This document shows positions 17,288-25,186 of a DNA stretch of 61,585 bases, one piece after another. Position 1 is the first letter of the stretch, and each line of letters opens with the position of its first letter. Both the position numbers and the translations under genes were made by a program. Source of the DNA: Candidatus Thorarchaeota archaeon (lineage in GTDB: Archaea; Asgardarchaeota; Thorarchaeia; Thorarchaeales; Thorarchaeaceae). The stretch lies in assembly GCA_020348985.1 (NCBI GenBank), contig CP070761.1, positions 2,009,492-2,071,076 of the forward strand, read 5' to 3'. The notes below the pieces were generated by a model. The model was given only the letters and a program-made list of their open reading frames with translations, had not been told where the DNA came from and searched no databases.

Positions 17288-17812
17288 TTAGCGGCTTCGA
17301 GTCCTCATCTGTATCTCATCCACCAGTTCGGTGAAAGCCTCGTCTACGTTCTCATTTTCAGTTGCACTAGTACGAATCAGATCGAGATTACGCACTTCTG
17401 CAAGTCCGTCTAGCTGAGCGTCAGTTATTACTGGCTGCAAGTCAATCTTGTTGGCAATCAGGATCACGGGAACTTCCCCGGCAGCAGAGAACAACGAATT
17501 CAACCAATTGTCTATGTTCGCTAGTGTTTCCGGTCTTGTGATATCCACCACCAAGAATGCCCCAGCGGCGTTCGCGCAGTATTGCTCTCTTAATGCTGCA
17601 AAAGACTCCTGTCCACCAAGGTCCCAAATTACAAGCTTGATCGTCTCATCTTGGTGTTTCATTACCTTCACGTGAAGCATGGCACCGATTGTACGTGCAG
17701 TCTGAGGCGAGAGACTATCGTAGACATATCGTTCCACAAGAGAGGTTTTGCCAACCATACTGTCCCCTAGAAAAACTACTTTGTGGACGAAATCTGGTGC
17801 CGTTACTGCCAA
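17288..17812 (-). CDS. Ras-superfamily small GTPase (Rab/Ras-like)
   Basis: The 174-residue protein is a single G domain: G1 GDSMVGKTS at 16-24, a switch I region with TARTIGAM, G3 WDLGGQES with the catalytic Gln, G4 NKID and G5 TSAT. It would bind GTP and act as a switch. It has no C-terminal Cys, so prenyl anchoring is not expected. G3 reads LGGQE rather than TAGQE, a variation seen in Arf/Rag-like and Asgard GTPases. The start is TTG at 17812 with GAGGT four bases upstream. It lies 54 bases after the related GTPase gene, and the pair look like a diverged tandem duplication. A minus-strand CTTAAAG box upstream could give it its own promoter. Confidence 0.9.
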   Translation of the reverse strand: MAVTAPDFVHKVVFLGDSMVGKTSLVERYVYDSLSPQTARTIGAMLHVKVMKHQDETIKLVIWDLGGQESFAALREQYCANAAGAFLVVDITRPETLANIDNWLNSLFSAAGEVPVILIANKIDLQPVITDAQLDGLAEVRNLDLIRTSATENENVDEAFTELVDEIQMRTRSR

Positions 17813-17866
17813 CTTACCTCATTCTCTAAGTACCCTTTCTACGCTTTAAGATGTTCTATTCTGTGT

Positions 17867-18433
17867 CTAGATTGCGCTCGGATTTCTTCTTCTGGATCTC
17901 TCAAGTATCTGGCGGGTTATTTCAGTGAATGCTTCTTCCACATTGACATCGTCCTTCGCGCTGGTCCGCACGTGTTGTATTTTGTGTTTCTTCGCTATTT
18001 CAGCAACCGACTTCTGATCTAGCCTGCTTTCAAGATCACATTTGTTCTCCAGCAGCACGAGCGGAATCTCTTTCGTGACGTCAAACAGAGCCCTAATCCA
18101 GTCATTGGCACGTTCCAAGGTTTCGGGTCTGGTGGTGTCAAAAACTAGGAATGCCCCAGCCGCGTTCTGATAGTAGGCCTTTCTCAGCTGCGCAAAGTCA
18201 TCCTGTCCAGCTATGTCCCAAACAACAAGTTTCACGACAGTATCATCGACTGTGACCATCTTCACGTGGATGTCTGTACCAATTGTGGCCAAGTAGTCGC
18301 CCTCAAAGCTATCGTATACGTATCTGCCAACAAGGCTTGTCTTTCCGACGGCGCCTTCGCCAAGGAAGACCAGCTTGAAGAGGTATGCGACACCTTCAGG
18401 CAGGAAATTCACACTCCGCAGGTCACTGACCAC
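17867..18433 (-). CDS. Ras-superfamily small GTPase (paralogue of the neighbouring one)
   Basis: The 188-residue G-domain protein has G1 GEGAVGKTS at 26-34, switch I ATIGTDIHV, G3 WDIAGQDDF, G4 ENKCD (NKxD form) and G5 TSAKD. It shares with its neighbour the phrases RYVYDS, NAAGAFLV and TRPETL, so the two arose by duplication. Switch II reads AGQDD instead of AGQE; the catalytic Gln is kept. A 20-residue N-terminal extension precedes the first strand. The start is GTG at 18433, the only start codon close to the domain. It follows the 373-residue protein gene by 45 bases on the same strand, which suggests co-transcription. There is no lipidation motif. Confidence 0.9.
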   Translation of the reverse strand: MVSDLRSVNFLPEGVAYLFKLVFLGEGAVGKTSLVGRYVYDSFEGDYLATIGTDIHVKMVTVDDTVVKLVVWDIAGQDDFAQLRKAYYQNAAGAFLVFDTTRPETLERANDWIRALFDVTKEIPLVLLENKCDLESRLDQKSVAEIAKKHKIQHVRTSAKDDVNVEEAFTEITRQILERSRRRNPSAI

Positions 18434-18478
18434 TCTCGATGGTTGCGCGTCTAATAATCCTATCGCCCATCTCTACTC

Positions 18479-19600
18479 CTATTGCTTCTGATAAGCAAAA
18501 AGAGAATCCATTGAGGAGACAACCGACTCAATCAAGTTGGCCTGAACAAGCAGCGCTCGGCATTGTGTATCAATCTGGTCCCAAGTCGACTTGAAGTCTT
18601 GTTCACTAGGGAGATCAGGGAAACGCCGCATCAGTGCAACATGAAGGTCAAGACACTTGGGAAAGGCACCTATTGTTTCTACTGCGTCGGCGATATGATC
18701 TTCGTAGACATCTGCAAGGCGCGCGAGAGTCGAGTGGTTCTCCGCTATTAGCTCTTGATACTTGACAATGAGTGGATGAGAACGAAAATCAGGACTTAAC
18801 GACCAGGAGCTCTTGACAAGAGGCTCCTTCTTTCTTGCAAGAAATGAACGAGGATAGCTCACTATGTCACGCATGATATCCCATTGACGATTCGCTTCTC
18901 GCTTAACGGCAGCTGATACAACACTTAGACTGACTATGTACTCCTTCATTACCTCTAGAAGTCCTGAATCAGTCCTTAGCTTTCTGGCGGCTCTAGTCAT
19001 TTCAAACTCGAGGTCTTCACCAAATCCTTCGCTTGCCGCAATCCTTTCGAGAATTGACTTCGAAGCATTCCCGACCTCTACAAGATTTGAGGGTGGGAGG
19101 GTCTGCTCAAGGGAATCAAGTGCAAGGTACTTCAGATCAATGTGTTCGTGGACACTCCGGATAATCTCCCATTGGACAGACTCCAGGGCTTTCTTGAAAG
19201 GCTCGGGGTTATTGAATCTCGAGATAGTCTGCTCAATTGAGTCTTCTCCTTTGCTCGAGCTTAGTCCGAAGAGTGTGTTCATCAGAACACTTAGCATGAC
19301 ACGATATCTGCCGCCCCCCAAGGAGACAAGAACACTCGAATCCTCGAACTCCTTCATTACGTCTACGGTCTCTGAACGCAGGATGCTAATCGGGGGCAGT
19401 GTTAGTTCGATTTCGAACCTTAGTGGTAGTAGATCGCCTGCAACATGATCTTGTGCCATTTTGTCAATGATTTGCGATATGGCACATAATCTTCCTATTT
19501 GTGATATCACAGCCCTCAACGGTTCTAATTGGACTCCTCCTTCATCCAGAAGATCTTGTACAACAGATCTGTCAGAAAAGAATGCCCGTGAATATATCAT
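18479..19600 (-). CDS. Unknown mostly helical protein upstream of two small GTPases
   Basis: I do not recognise this 373-residue protein. It is soluble, without signal peptide, membrane helix or Cys cluster, and looks largely alpha-helical. A short beta-rich patch near 85-110 (SSVLVSLGGGRYRVMLSVLM) interrupts it, and a basic, Trp-containing segment follows at about 250-285 (RQWDIMRDIVSYPRSFLARK). It is the first gene of a same-strand run: this gene, 45 bases, GTPase, 54 bases, GTPase. By context it could be a regulator (GEF/GAP), effector or scaffold for those GTPases; this is inference only. ATG 19600 sits beside an A/T-rich stretch (ATATATCAT). Confidence 0.6.
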   Translation of the reverse strand: MIYSRAFFSDRSVVQDLLDEGGVQLEPLRAVISQIGRLCAISQIIDKMAQDHVAGDLLPLRFEIELTLPPISILRSETVDVMKEFEDSSVLVSLGGGRYRVMLSVLMNTLFGLSSSKGEDSIEQTISRFNNPEPFKKALESVQWEIIRSVHEHIDLKYLALDSLEQTLPPSNLVEVGNASKSILERIAASEGFGEDLEFEMTRAARKLRTDSGLLEVMKEYIVSLSVVSAAVKREANRQWDIMRDIVSYPRSFLARKKEPLVKSSWSLSPDFRSHPLIVKYQELIAENHSTLARLADVYEDHIADAVETIGAFPKCLDLHVALMRRFPDLPSEQDFKSTWDQIDTQCRALLVQANLIESVVSSMDSLFAYQKQ

Positions 19601-19778
19601 AAATGCAATCTCCCAAGAGCTGATTGCCTGACGTCAGACGTTCGAAGGGAATCAACTACAGACAACTAGGTCACGACTGGATGCTTCTGCCTTATCTTAC
19701 TATTCCGCATGAAAGGAACGGTCTCTTGGCTCACAACCAAAACTCAGAAAAGACGCGGACTATCGGGTCTCACTGGGT

Positions 19779-20576
19779 GTGATATTGGACATAGGAACGT
19801 TCGCACGAGAGGACAGTCAGGTCACGGAAGCAATCAAACACAAACCTGACTTCATCGACCTTCGTATGGACCTCGATTATCGACTCACATTCCGAGAAGT
19901 CTCGAAACAGTTGACAGATGAGGGAATCTATTGCACTCTACATCTTCCTAGTAGTCCAGAGTGGAGACCTCAAGACATCAGCAGAGAGATTGTACCATTC
20001 ATAGATATCGGAGCTGACATTGATGCAAAGCTTGTGACGTTCCATACAGCTCTTTCTTCTATATTCTATCCAGATACAGAGATAGATCAGTTCCTTCAGT
20101 CTGTCGCACTAGCTTGTGATGCGGCTCATGAAAGAGGCGTGACTCTGGCCGTGGAGAATCTGGGTCTGTTTTTCACTGAATTGGTTCTCCTATTCGACAT
20201 CTGTCCAAGAATCAAGATCTCCTTGGACATTGGCCACGCACAGATTTTGGCCTATCAGAATAGGGCGATTTCGATTATCCGCTCATTCTTCGATCGAATC
20301 GAGATGGTCAATGTTCACGACAACAATGGTTCAAGAATGATCAAAGACCTGATTGGGCAGAGAGAGAAACGCGATGTATCACACGAAGAAATCCGTGATA
20401 TGGGTGTCAGTTATGATCTACATCTGCCTATAGGGGAAGGTGAAATCGACTTCCAAGCTGTCTTCAGAGATCTCAAGGAGAATTCGTTTGATGGCAGATT
20501 TCTAATGATGTGCAATGAACCAGGTAGGTTCGCTGAAGAGAGAACCAAATTCGAGAAAGTGTGGTTGGAAGCCTAG
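19779..20576 (+). CDS. Sugar-phosphate isomerase/epimerase-like TIM-barrel protein
   Basis: The 265-residue protein matches the xylose-isomerase-like TIM-barrel superfamily (AP endonuclease 2, IolE, hydroxypyruvate isomerase). Likely metal ligands at strand ends are Glu in VENLG (about residue 127), Asp in SLDIGHAQ (about 149), His in VNVHDNNG and the late Glu in CNEPG. The early strands read DFIDLRMDL and CTLHLPSS. Members isomerise or epimerise sugars or cleave abasic DNA; the substrate is unknown. The start is GTG at 19779. A 33-codon upstream frame (19681-19782) ends in a GTGA overlap with this start. The 3' end overlaps the convergent zinc-ribbon gene by four bases. Confidence 0.8.
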   Translation: MILDIGTFAREDSQVTEAIKHKPDFIDLRMDLDYRLTFREVSKQLTDEGIYCTLHLPSSPEWRPQDISREIVPFIDIGADIDAKLVTFHTALSSIFYPDTEIDQFLQSVALACDAAHERGVTLAVENLGLFFTELVLLFDICPRIKISLDIGHAQILAYQNRAISIIRSFFDRIEMVNVHDNNGSRMIKDLIGQREKRDVSHEEIRDMGVSYDLHLPIGEGEIDFQAVFRDLKENSFDGRFLMMCNEPGRFAEERTKFEKVWLEA

Positions 20577-21664
20577 CCCCTCTCCTTTATTGAACCGATA
20601 AGCTTCTCGAGTTCTTTGAGACCATTCTCGTCGTTTGCCTTCTGGAATAGCAACCTTGCAGTATCAACGACTTTTTTGGCATCAACATACTTCGCCTGAA
20701 CGACAAAGTACCGTGCCTGCTTGAGTCGAACCTGCCCCATCGCGCTATAGATTTCAGGGGGATAATCAAATCCATCGTGTGTAACAAGAGTGCCGCAATT
20801 TGGACAGGGTGTCGCAAGAATAGCGGCGGGAACACTTTCCATTCCAGATTCTGGCGTTGGTACCATTTTTGGTTCCTCCGGTAGTTCATATTCAAGGCCA
20901 ACCTCTTCGCCAGTGGGCTTTGCTGGCTGGACGATAGGTTCAGCGGGCGGTTCAGCGGCAACATCATCGTAGCGAGACGACGTAAACTCCTCCGACAAGT
21001 CAGATGGAACTGGAGAGCCCGACACGTGAGGCTGCAGAGAGGGATCAGCCTCAGCTTCGGAAGGAGCGGCAAACGCTGACTTTGTGCCGAGTATCTCGGC
21101 TTCAGCCTTCGTTGACGGAGTCGGTTCAGGCTCTGGAGTCACAGGAGCTGCAGGAGACGGCGGCGCCACTTGGGCAGGAGGAACCTCCGATGTTGGTGGT
21201 GCAGGCGCTGGCTCCGCGGGAGCAGCTGGCGCAGGGGGTCTTGGTTCCTCAGGACCCTCCAAGAGCTCCTTGACCTCACTAGCCCGTAGCATTCTGGTCT
21301 CAACCACTCCGGATCCTTCTTCTTCCAATCCGACAGTGTCAGCGCGTGAGAAAGCTTCCATGGCCTTCTCCATCTCGGTCTTTCCGCGTCTGGCGTCAGA
21401 CGTCCTAACTCTGTCTCTAGAGATTTCACTTGGCTTGACCCATGCATCATCAGTTGTTGTAGGCGAATCTGAACCAGAAGCCTCCGAAGCTGCACGGGTT
21501 GCTCTGCCTGTAGTCACTCGTCCGGTTTCAGGAATTTCGGGAGTGGGTTCTCTTGCGACCGGTGCGGGTTTAGTACTCGTACTCTTCAGTAGGGATTTGC
21601 CACAGCGTATGCAATACTTGCGTGTTGGCTGATTTGCCTTCCCGCAGTGACTACAGACCCGCAA
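20573..21664 (-). CDS. Zinc-ribbon protein with long Pro/Ala/Glu-rich linker and helical C-terminus
   Basis: The 363-residue protein opens with a treble-clef zinc ribbon (CSHCG at 4-8, CIRCG at 18-22), common in archaeal scaffold or regulatory proteins. Residues 30-270 are low complexity, rich in Pro, Ala, Glu, Ser and Thr, and are probably disordered. The C-terminal 85 residues contain a second CPNCG knuckle and two or three helices with TPR-like spacing (MGQVRLKQARYFVVQAKYVDAKKVVDTA). It is cytoplasmic, and a protein-interaction or assembly role is plausible. The start is TTG at 21664. High GC in the linker creates long spurious frames on both strands. It overlaps the end of the isomerase-like gene by four bases. 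Confidence 0.7.
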   Translation of the reverse strand: MRVCSHCGKANQPTRKYCIRCGKSLLKSTSTKPAPVAREPTPEIPETGRVTTGRATRAASEASGSDSPTTTDDAWVKPSEISRDRVRTSDARRGKTEMEKAMEAFSRADTVGLEEEGSGVVETRMLRASEVKELLEGPEEPRPPAPAAPAEPAPAPPTSEVPPAQVAPPSPAAPVTPEPEPTPSTKAEAEILGTKSAFAAPSEAEADPSLQPHVSGSPVPSDLSEEFTSSRYDDVAAEPPAEPIVQPAKPTGEEVGLEYELPEEPKMVPTPESGMESVPAAILATPCPNCGTLVTHDGFDYPPEIYSAMGQVRLKQARYFVVQAKYVDAKKVVDTARLLFQKANDENGLKELEKLIGSIKERG

Positions 21665-21763
21665 GACTTTCTATCCGCCTTTTGATAGTAAGGCATCTGA
21701 CCAGATATACATTTGTAAGGTGGGCTCTTCGAGGTCTATAACACATCTGAAGAGCAAGACATC

Positions 21764-23089
21764 CTAGGATAGACTACGTTGAATCTCTACTGCGGTTGTT
21801 ATGGCTCTAGCATAACATTCTTTGAGAGATTGGTTATCCTCAAGAATTGTACAAACAGGGTCTCCCTTTTCGACAATGGTACCGTCAGGGGTCCTATCAA
21901 CTGTCGTTCTGTAACGACTAAGACCAGCAACCTTTCCTGCTCGCCTAGAAAAAACAACCAGTTTCACCGCAGGTTTCGGGCTTGGGAGAGACTTCGGCAG
22001 AAGACCGTTGGTCGAGTCGATGTGAAGCTTGGTCAGTGACACGTTCATTGACCTTTCAATCATCTCAAGAGAACCTTGAATTCTGGGGTTTATCTCAAGT
22101 AACCAGAGTTCTTCTTTTTTGTCAACCACGAAATCGAGCCCATTGGATCCGATTAGCCCAAGTTCACAGGAGATCGCCTCAGAGAAATCTCTAACCTTCT
22201 TTTCCAAGCGGGCTGACAGATTATGTGGGAAGTAGTTCCCACAATAGACGAAATCACAGTTGCGTCCTGCGCTAGGCAGTCCTATTAGTTGTCCCTGAAC
22301 TGACACGAATCTTGCCTTTTCTCCTGAGGACAACACGCTGCAGCTAACATCAATCCCATGCACATACTCCTGAACCACCAGTGATGAAGACATTCTAGTC
22401 TCAGCTATGCGGGAATAGCGGTGTTTCGTTTGGTCAACGCTGCTAACCAATGCAATATCGCTTCCTCCTCCTGAGCGAATGGGCCGGACAACACAAGGAA
22501 AGCCAATCTTCTCTGCAGCCTTGACAGCAGATTCAGGAGAGTTGACTAGTCTTCGAGCTGGATATCGTATTTTCAGCTCCTCTGCTAGTTCTGAGACCCT
22601 CTTCACATTACGTGCCCGTCTCATGATCTCGGGCGAATTCCCGCAGATACCCCACTGCTCCTCAATCGGTGCGAGTACATCCGAACGATCGTCGAAACCG
22701 CTACCAACAATAACATGGTCAAAGTCAACCTCAAGATACTGGCTCAGGAAATTCTCAACGAGGCTGACATGAGCGGGTCTGTCAAGATCCGCTCTCTGAC
22801 GCAATCCTGGTTCTGGTGTTAAGACCGAAACAAACTCGGTGCTGCAATCTGCAAGATCGTCATCCCCCCAGTAATCAGAAACGTAGACACTCGCACCAGC
22901 TCTCAGTGCAGAGCAGGCGATAGGCCGTGCGTTGAAACCTATGACTGCTATTCGTGTGCCTTTCAGAGAGTTCTCAAGGGTCATTGTTTCTGGATTTGAA
23001 AGCGCCTTCTTAAGCGCTTTCAATGCATGACAAATTTGAGCAGCCGATTCTAGTGAGGTGCGATAGTGGCCCATTTGGCTGGTTTCCAT
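21764..23089 (-). CDS. ATP-grasp ligase (COG2232-like carboligase)
   Basis: The 441-residue protein has an N-terminal Rossmann-like pre-ATP-grasp domain (IAVIGFNARPIACSALRAGA, with Asp in VYVSDYWGDDDLADC). An ATP-grasp core follows: FPCVVRPIRSGGGSDIALV for the nucleotide-binding loop, VQEYVHGIDVSCSVL, and the Mg-binding LLEINPRIQGSLEM near residue 325. The C-terminal 80 residues form an extra beta-rich domain. ATP-grasp enzymes join a carboxylate to an amine, thiol or carboxyl acceptor through an acyl phosphate. The nearest type I can name is the archaeal predicted carboligase group COG2232; the substrate is unknown. It is transcribed divergently from the coiled-coil protein gene. Confidence 0.8.
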   Translation of the reverse strand: METSQMGHYRTSLESAAQICHALKALKKALSNPETMTLENSLKGTRIAVIGFNARPIACSALRAGASVYVSDYWGDDDLADCSTEFVSVLTPEPGLRQRADLDRPAHVSLVENFLSQYLEVDFDHVIVGSGFDDRSDVLAPIEEQWGICGNSPEIMRRARNVKRVSELAEELKIRYPARRLVNSPESAVKAAEKIGFPCVVRPIRSGGGSDIALVSSVDQTKHRYSRIAETRMSSSLVVQEYVHGIDVSCSVLSSGEKARFVSVQGQLIGLPSAGRNCDFVYCGNYFPHNLSARLEKKVRDFSEAISCELGLIGSNGLDFVVDKKEELWLLEINPRIQGSLEMIERSMNVSLTKLHIDSTNGLLPKSLPSPKPAVKLVVFSRRAGKVAGLSRYRTTVDRTPDGTIVEKGDPVCTILEDNQSLKECYARAITTAVEIQRSLS

Positions 23090-23180
23090 TGGAGATAAGA
23101 AAGGCAGTTAGTTTCACCGCATAAACCTTATACATGCGATGTAGCATTTAACGCATGGCAAGCCCTCTGAGGGATTTGAT

Positions 23181-24761
23181 ATGCCAGATGAGAAGCTAAG
23201 TGAAGATGAGCAAGCCAAACTCATGGAGTCATTCAAGGATGCTGTTCTTGACGACACTGAAGTCCAGAGTATGGCTGTCGGAGAGGGAGAGGAAGGAGAG
23301 ATCATGCTCCCAGTAGATTCCGAGGAAGACCTGATTGCGGCTGCAGCCTCTGCTTTGGAGTTTGTAGATGCTCTTGATGGTCCTTCCGGCGCGACTGAGG
23401 CTGTAAGCGATCAACAGGCTGTTGCAGGGTTCGATGCTCTTCTAAACAAGCTGGAAACTCTTCGAGCCGACATTTCATCATTGCAGAGGGGAGTTGTGGG
23501 CGTTTTCGCGGCGCAGTTGCTTACTTTCAGAGGGAAAGTTGTTGAGCTGAAGTCCAGAGTATCAGAAGAGATGGTAGAAAGACTGAGGATGAAGTTCTTC
23601 AAGAGCTTCATCGAGACGACCTTCGTGGATATTGTAGACCACGAATTCTCTGCGCTTGAGAAGGAGCTTGTTGACAAGATCGTTGAACAGACTCAAGAGA
23701 AGTTCAAGGAATTCGCGTCTAGAGTAAGAGAGTCTGAGGTCGATCTTCGGACGACAATTGTAGAGCAACAGGATGTAGTGAGATCATTCATGCAAAGTCT
23801 CGAGCAGGAAGCAGCTGCACAGCTCGGCGAAGTTGCCGCTCGTGAAGGGGACGTCAGCAAGTTGCAAGATCAAATTCGCGCGCTTCAAATTGAGGTTGAC
23901 CAAGCTAGAGCAACTGGAGCGGCCACTGAGGAACTAGCTAGAAAGGTCGAAGAGCAAGAAGCACAGATCGAGTCTTTGAGAGCAGACCTTGCCAAGAAAG
24001 ATGGCATAATTGAGCTTCGTGCAAAAGAGCTGGAGGCCGCAAAAGCCCAGACTCAGGAAGCAACAATGAAGCTCGGTGAGGCTCAGAGTGCCATTGAGGT
24101 GTACAAGACTGAGCAAGCAACCGCGAAAGAGGCACCCAAGGCGTCTACAGCTGAGATTGAGGCCATGCAGAAGAAGATCGACCTTCTTGAGACGGCTCTA
24201 TCTGAGAAGAGGGACGAAGCCGAGAGGCTTGCTGCAACTGTCAAGGACTTGGACACACAGGCAGCTGAAGCTTCAAAGGCAAAAGATACAGCGGAAGCAG
24301 AGTCAGCCTCTCGCCTTGCGGAACTTGATCAGATTCAAGACAAGATTGCCCAGATAAAGGACCTTGAGGGTCGAGTCTACGAACTCGAACGTGAGCTTGA
24401 TGAATCACAGAAGAGTGTAGAGATTGTCAAGATGCAGAGTGAGGCATTTGAGAAAGCAACTCGCTTGATGGAAAAAGAGCGGGACATGGCTTTGGAACGC
24501 AGGGACGTTTCTGAAGAACGGACCAGACGTTACATAGAGGCCATGAAGGTCGAGGCAAGGACAAGAACACTTGTAATAGTCGACGAGGTGGGTTCGATAG
24601 AATTCGAGAAACTAGCGAAGACTCTAGGCATACCTGTTGGACTAGCCACAAAACACGTGAGAGACCTTGAGAAGATTGGTGTTCTCAAGATTGAAGGAGA
24701 TAGGGCCGTATCAACACTAAAGGATGACCAAATTGTAGAGGGTGAAGTGAAAGTAGATTAG
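23181..24761 (+). CDS. Long coiled-coil protein with C-terminal winged-helix domain
   Basis: This 526-residue protein is not from a family I recognise. The N-terminus (1-75) is acidic. Residues about 85-200 are alpha-helical and amphipathic. Residues about 200-450 form a long heptad coiled coil rich in Glu, Ala, Lys and Gln. A compact winged helix follows at about 455-510 (TLVIVDEVGSIEFEKLAKTL, HVRDLEKIGVLKIEGDR). The design, a helical rod with a DNA- or protein-binding winged helix, suggests a structural chromatin or scaffold protein; function is inference. A TATA-like CTTATACA near 23130 and GAGGG eight bases before the ATG support the start. It ends ten bases from a convergent small helix-turn-helix gene. 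Confidence 0.75.
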   Translation: MPDEKLSEDEQAKLMESFKDAVLDDTEVQSMAVGEGEEGEIMLPVDSEEDLIAAAASALEFVDALDGPSGATEAVSDQQAVAGFDALLNKLETLRADISSLQRGVVGVFAAQLLTFRGKVVELKSRVSEEMVERLRMKFFKSFIETTFVDIVDHEFSALEKELVDKIVEQTQEKFKEFASRVRESEVDLRTTIVEQQDVVRSFMQSLEQEAAAQLGEVAAREGDVSKLQDQIRALQIEVDQARATGAATEELARKVEEQEAQIESLRADLAKKDGIIELRAKELEAAKAQTQEATMKLGEAQSAIEVYKTEQATAKEAPKASTAEIEAMQKKIDLLETALSEKRDEAERLAATVKDLDTQAAEASKAKDTAEAESASRLAELDQIQDKIAQIKDLEGRVYELERELDESQKSVEIVKMQSEAFEKATRLMEKERDMALERRDVSEERTRRYIEAMKVEARTRTLVIVDEVGSIEFEKLAKTLGIPVGLATKHVRDLEKIGVLKIEGDRAVSTLKDDQIVEGEVKVD

Positions 24762-24771
24762 AAGACTTCTG

Positions 24772-25137
24772 CTAGAATAACATTGATCTATCGCCCATCG
24801 AAAACTCTTCGACAATGTTGGTCCAGTAGCCTGCCATCTTCTCAAGGGATTTCGAGAAATCCTTTGAGAGCCTGAATTCGTTGTTCCTTTTCTCTACAAG
24901 TCCAACATCGATGAGCTTCCTTCGAACCTTCACATAGAGACCTCTGCTTGAGAGCATCAAACGCTCCCACTCCCAGTCAGGAATAGCCCCGTCTGATTGT
25001 ATTATCTCGTTCAGAATCCTAGATGCTTGTTCAATCTGCTTCTCCGTGAAGAACAAGTACCTCAGCAGATAACGAGGGGCAAGTAGCGACGGGCGTCTGA
25101 CAAGTCTAATCTTCTGATTCTCTCCTAGGGTTCCCAT
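24772..25137 (-). CDS. Small winged-helix-like protein, unknown
   Basis: This 121-residue basic protein has a central helix-rich segment with winged-helix spacing (EIIQSDGAIPDWEWERLMLS, KVRRKLIDVGLVEKRNNEFRLS): helix, turn, recognition-like helix, then a two-strand wing. That would fit a small DNA-binding regulator. The N-terminal 35 residues are basic. ATG at 25137 is chosen over the upstream TTG at 25143. It is convergent with the coiled-coil/winged-helix gene, ten bases away, and is followed upstream on its own strand by the M50-like membrane protein after 49 bases. Confidence 0.55.
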   Translation of the reverse strand: MGTLGENQKIRLVRRPSLLAPRYLLRYLFFTEKQIEQASRILNEIIQSDGAIPDWEWERLMLSSRGLYVKVRRKLIDVGLVEKRNNEFRLSKDFSKSLEKMAGYWTNIVEEFSMGDRSMLF

Positions 25138-25186
25138 ATCCAATAACCGAGTACAGTTTCACGTTTGCTGAATATGGAACTAGGTA

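Noticed and set aside
19628..19637. CTGACGTCAG palindrome
   Set aside because: A single 10-mer palindrome 28 bases from the nearest start codon, with no TATA relation; expected by chance at this scale.
20587..21632. Several long frames on both strands within the zinc-ribbon gene
   Set aside because: They arise from the GC-rich Pro/Ala/Glu linker; only the frame with two CxxC knuckles has domain features.
24760..24770. AGAAGACTTCT inverted repeat at a convergent junction
   Set aside because: Stem too short for a stable hairpin and no T-run; overlaps a stop codon.
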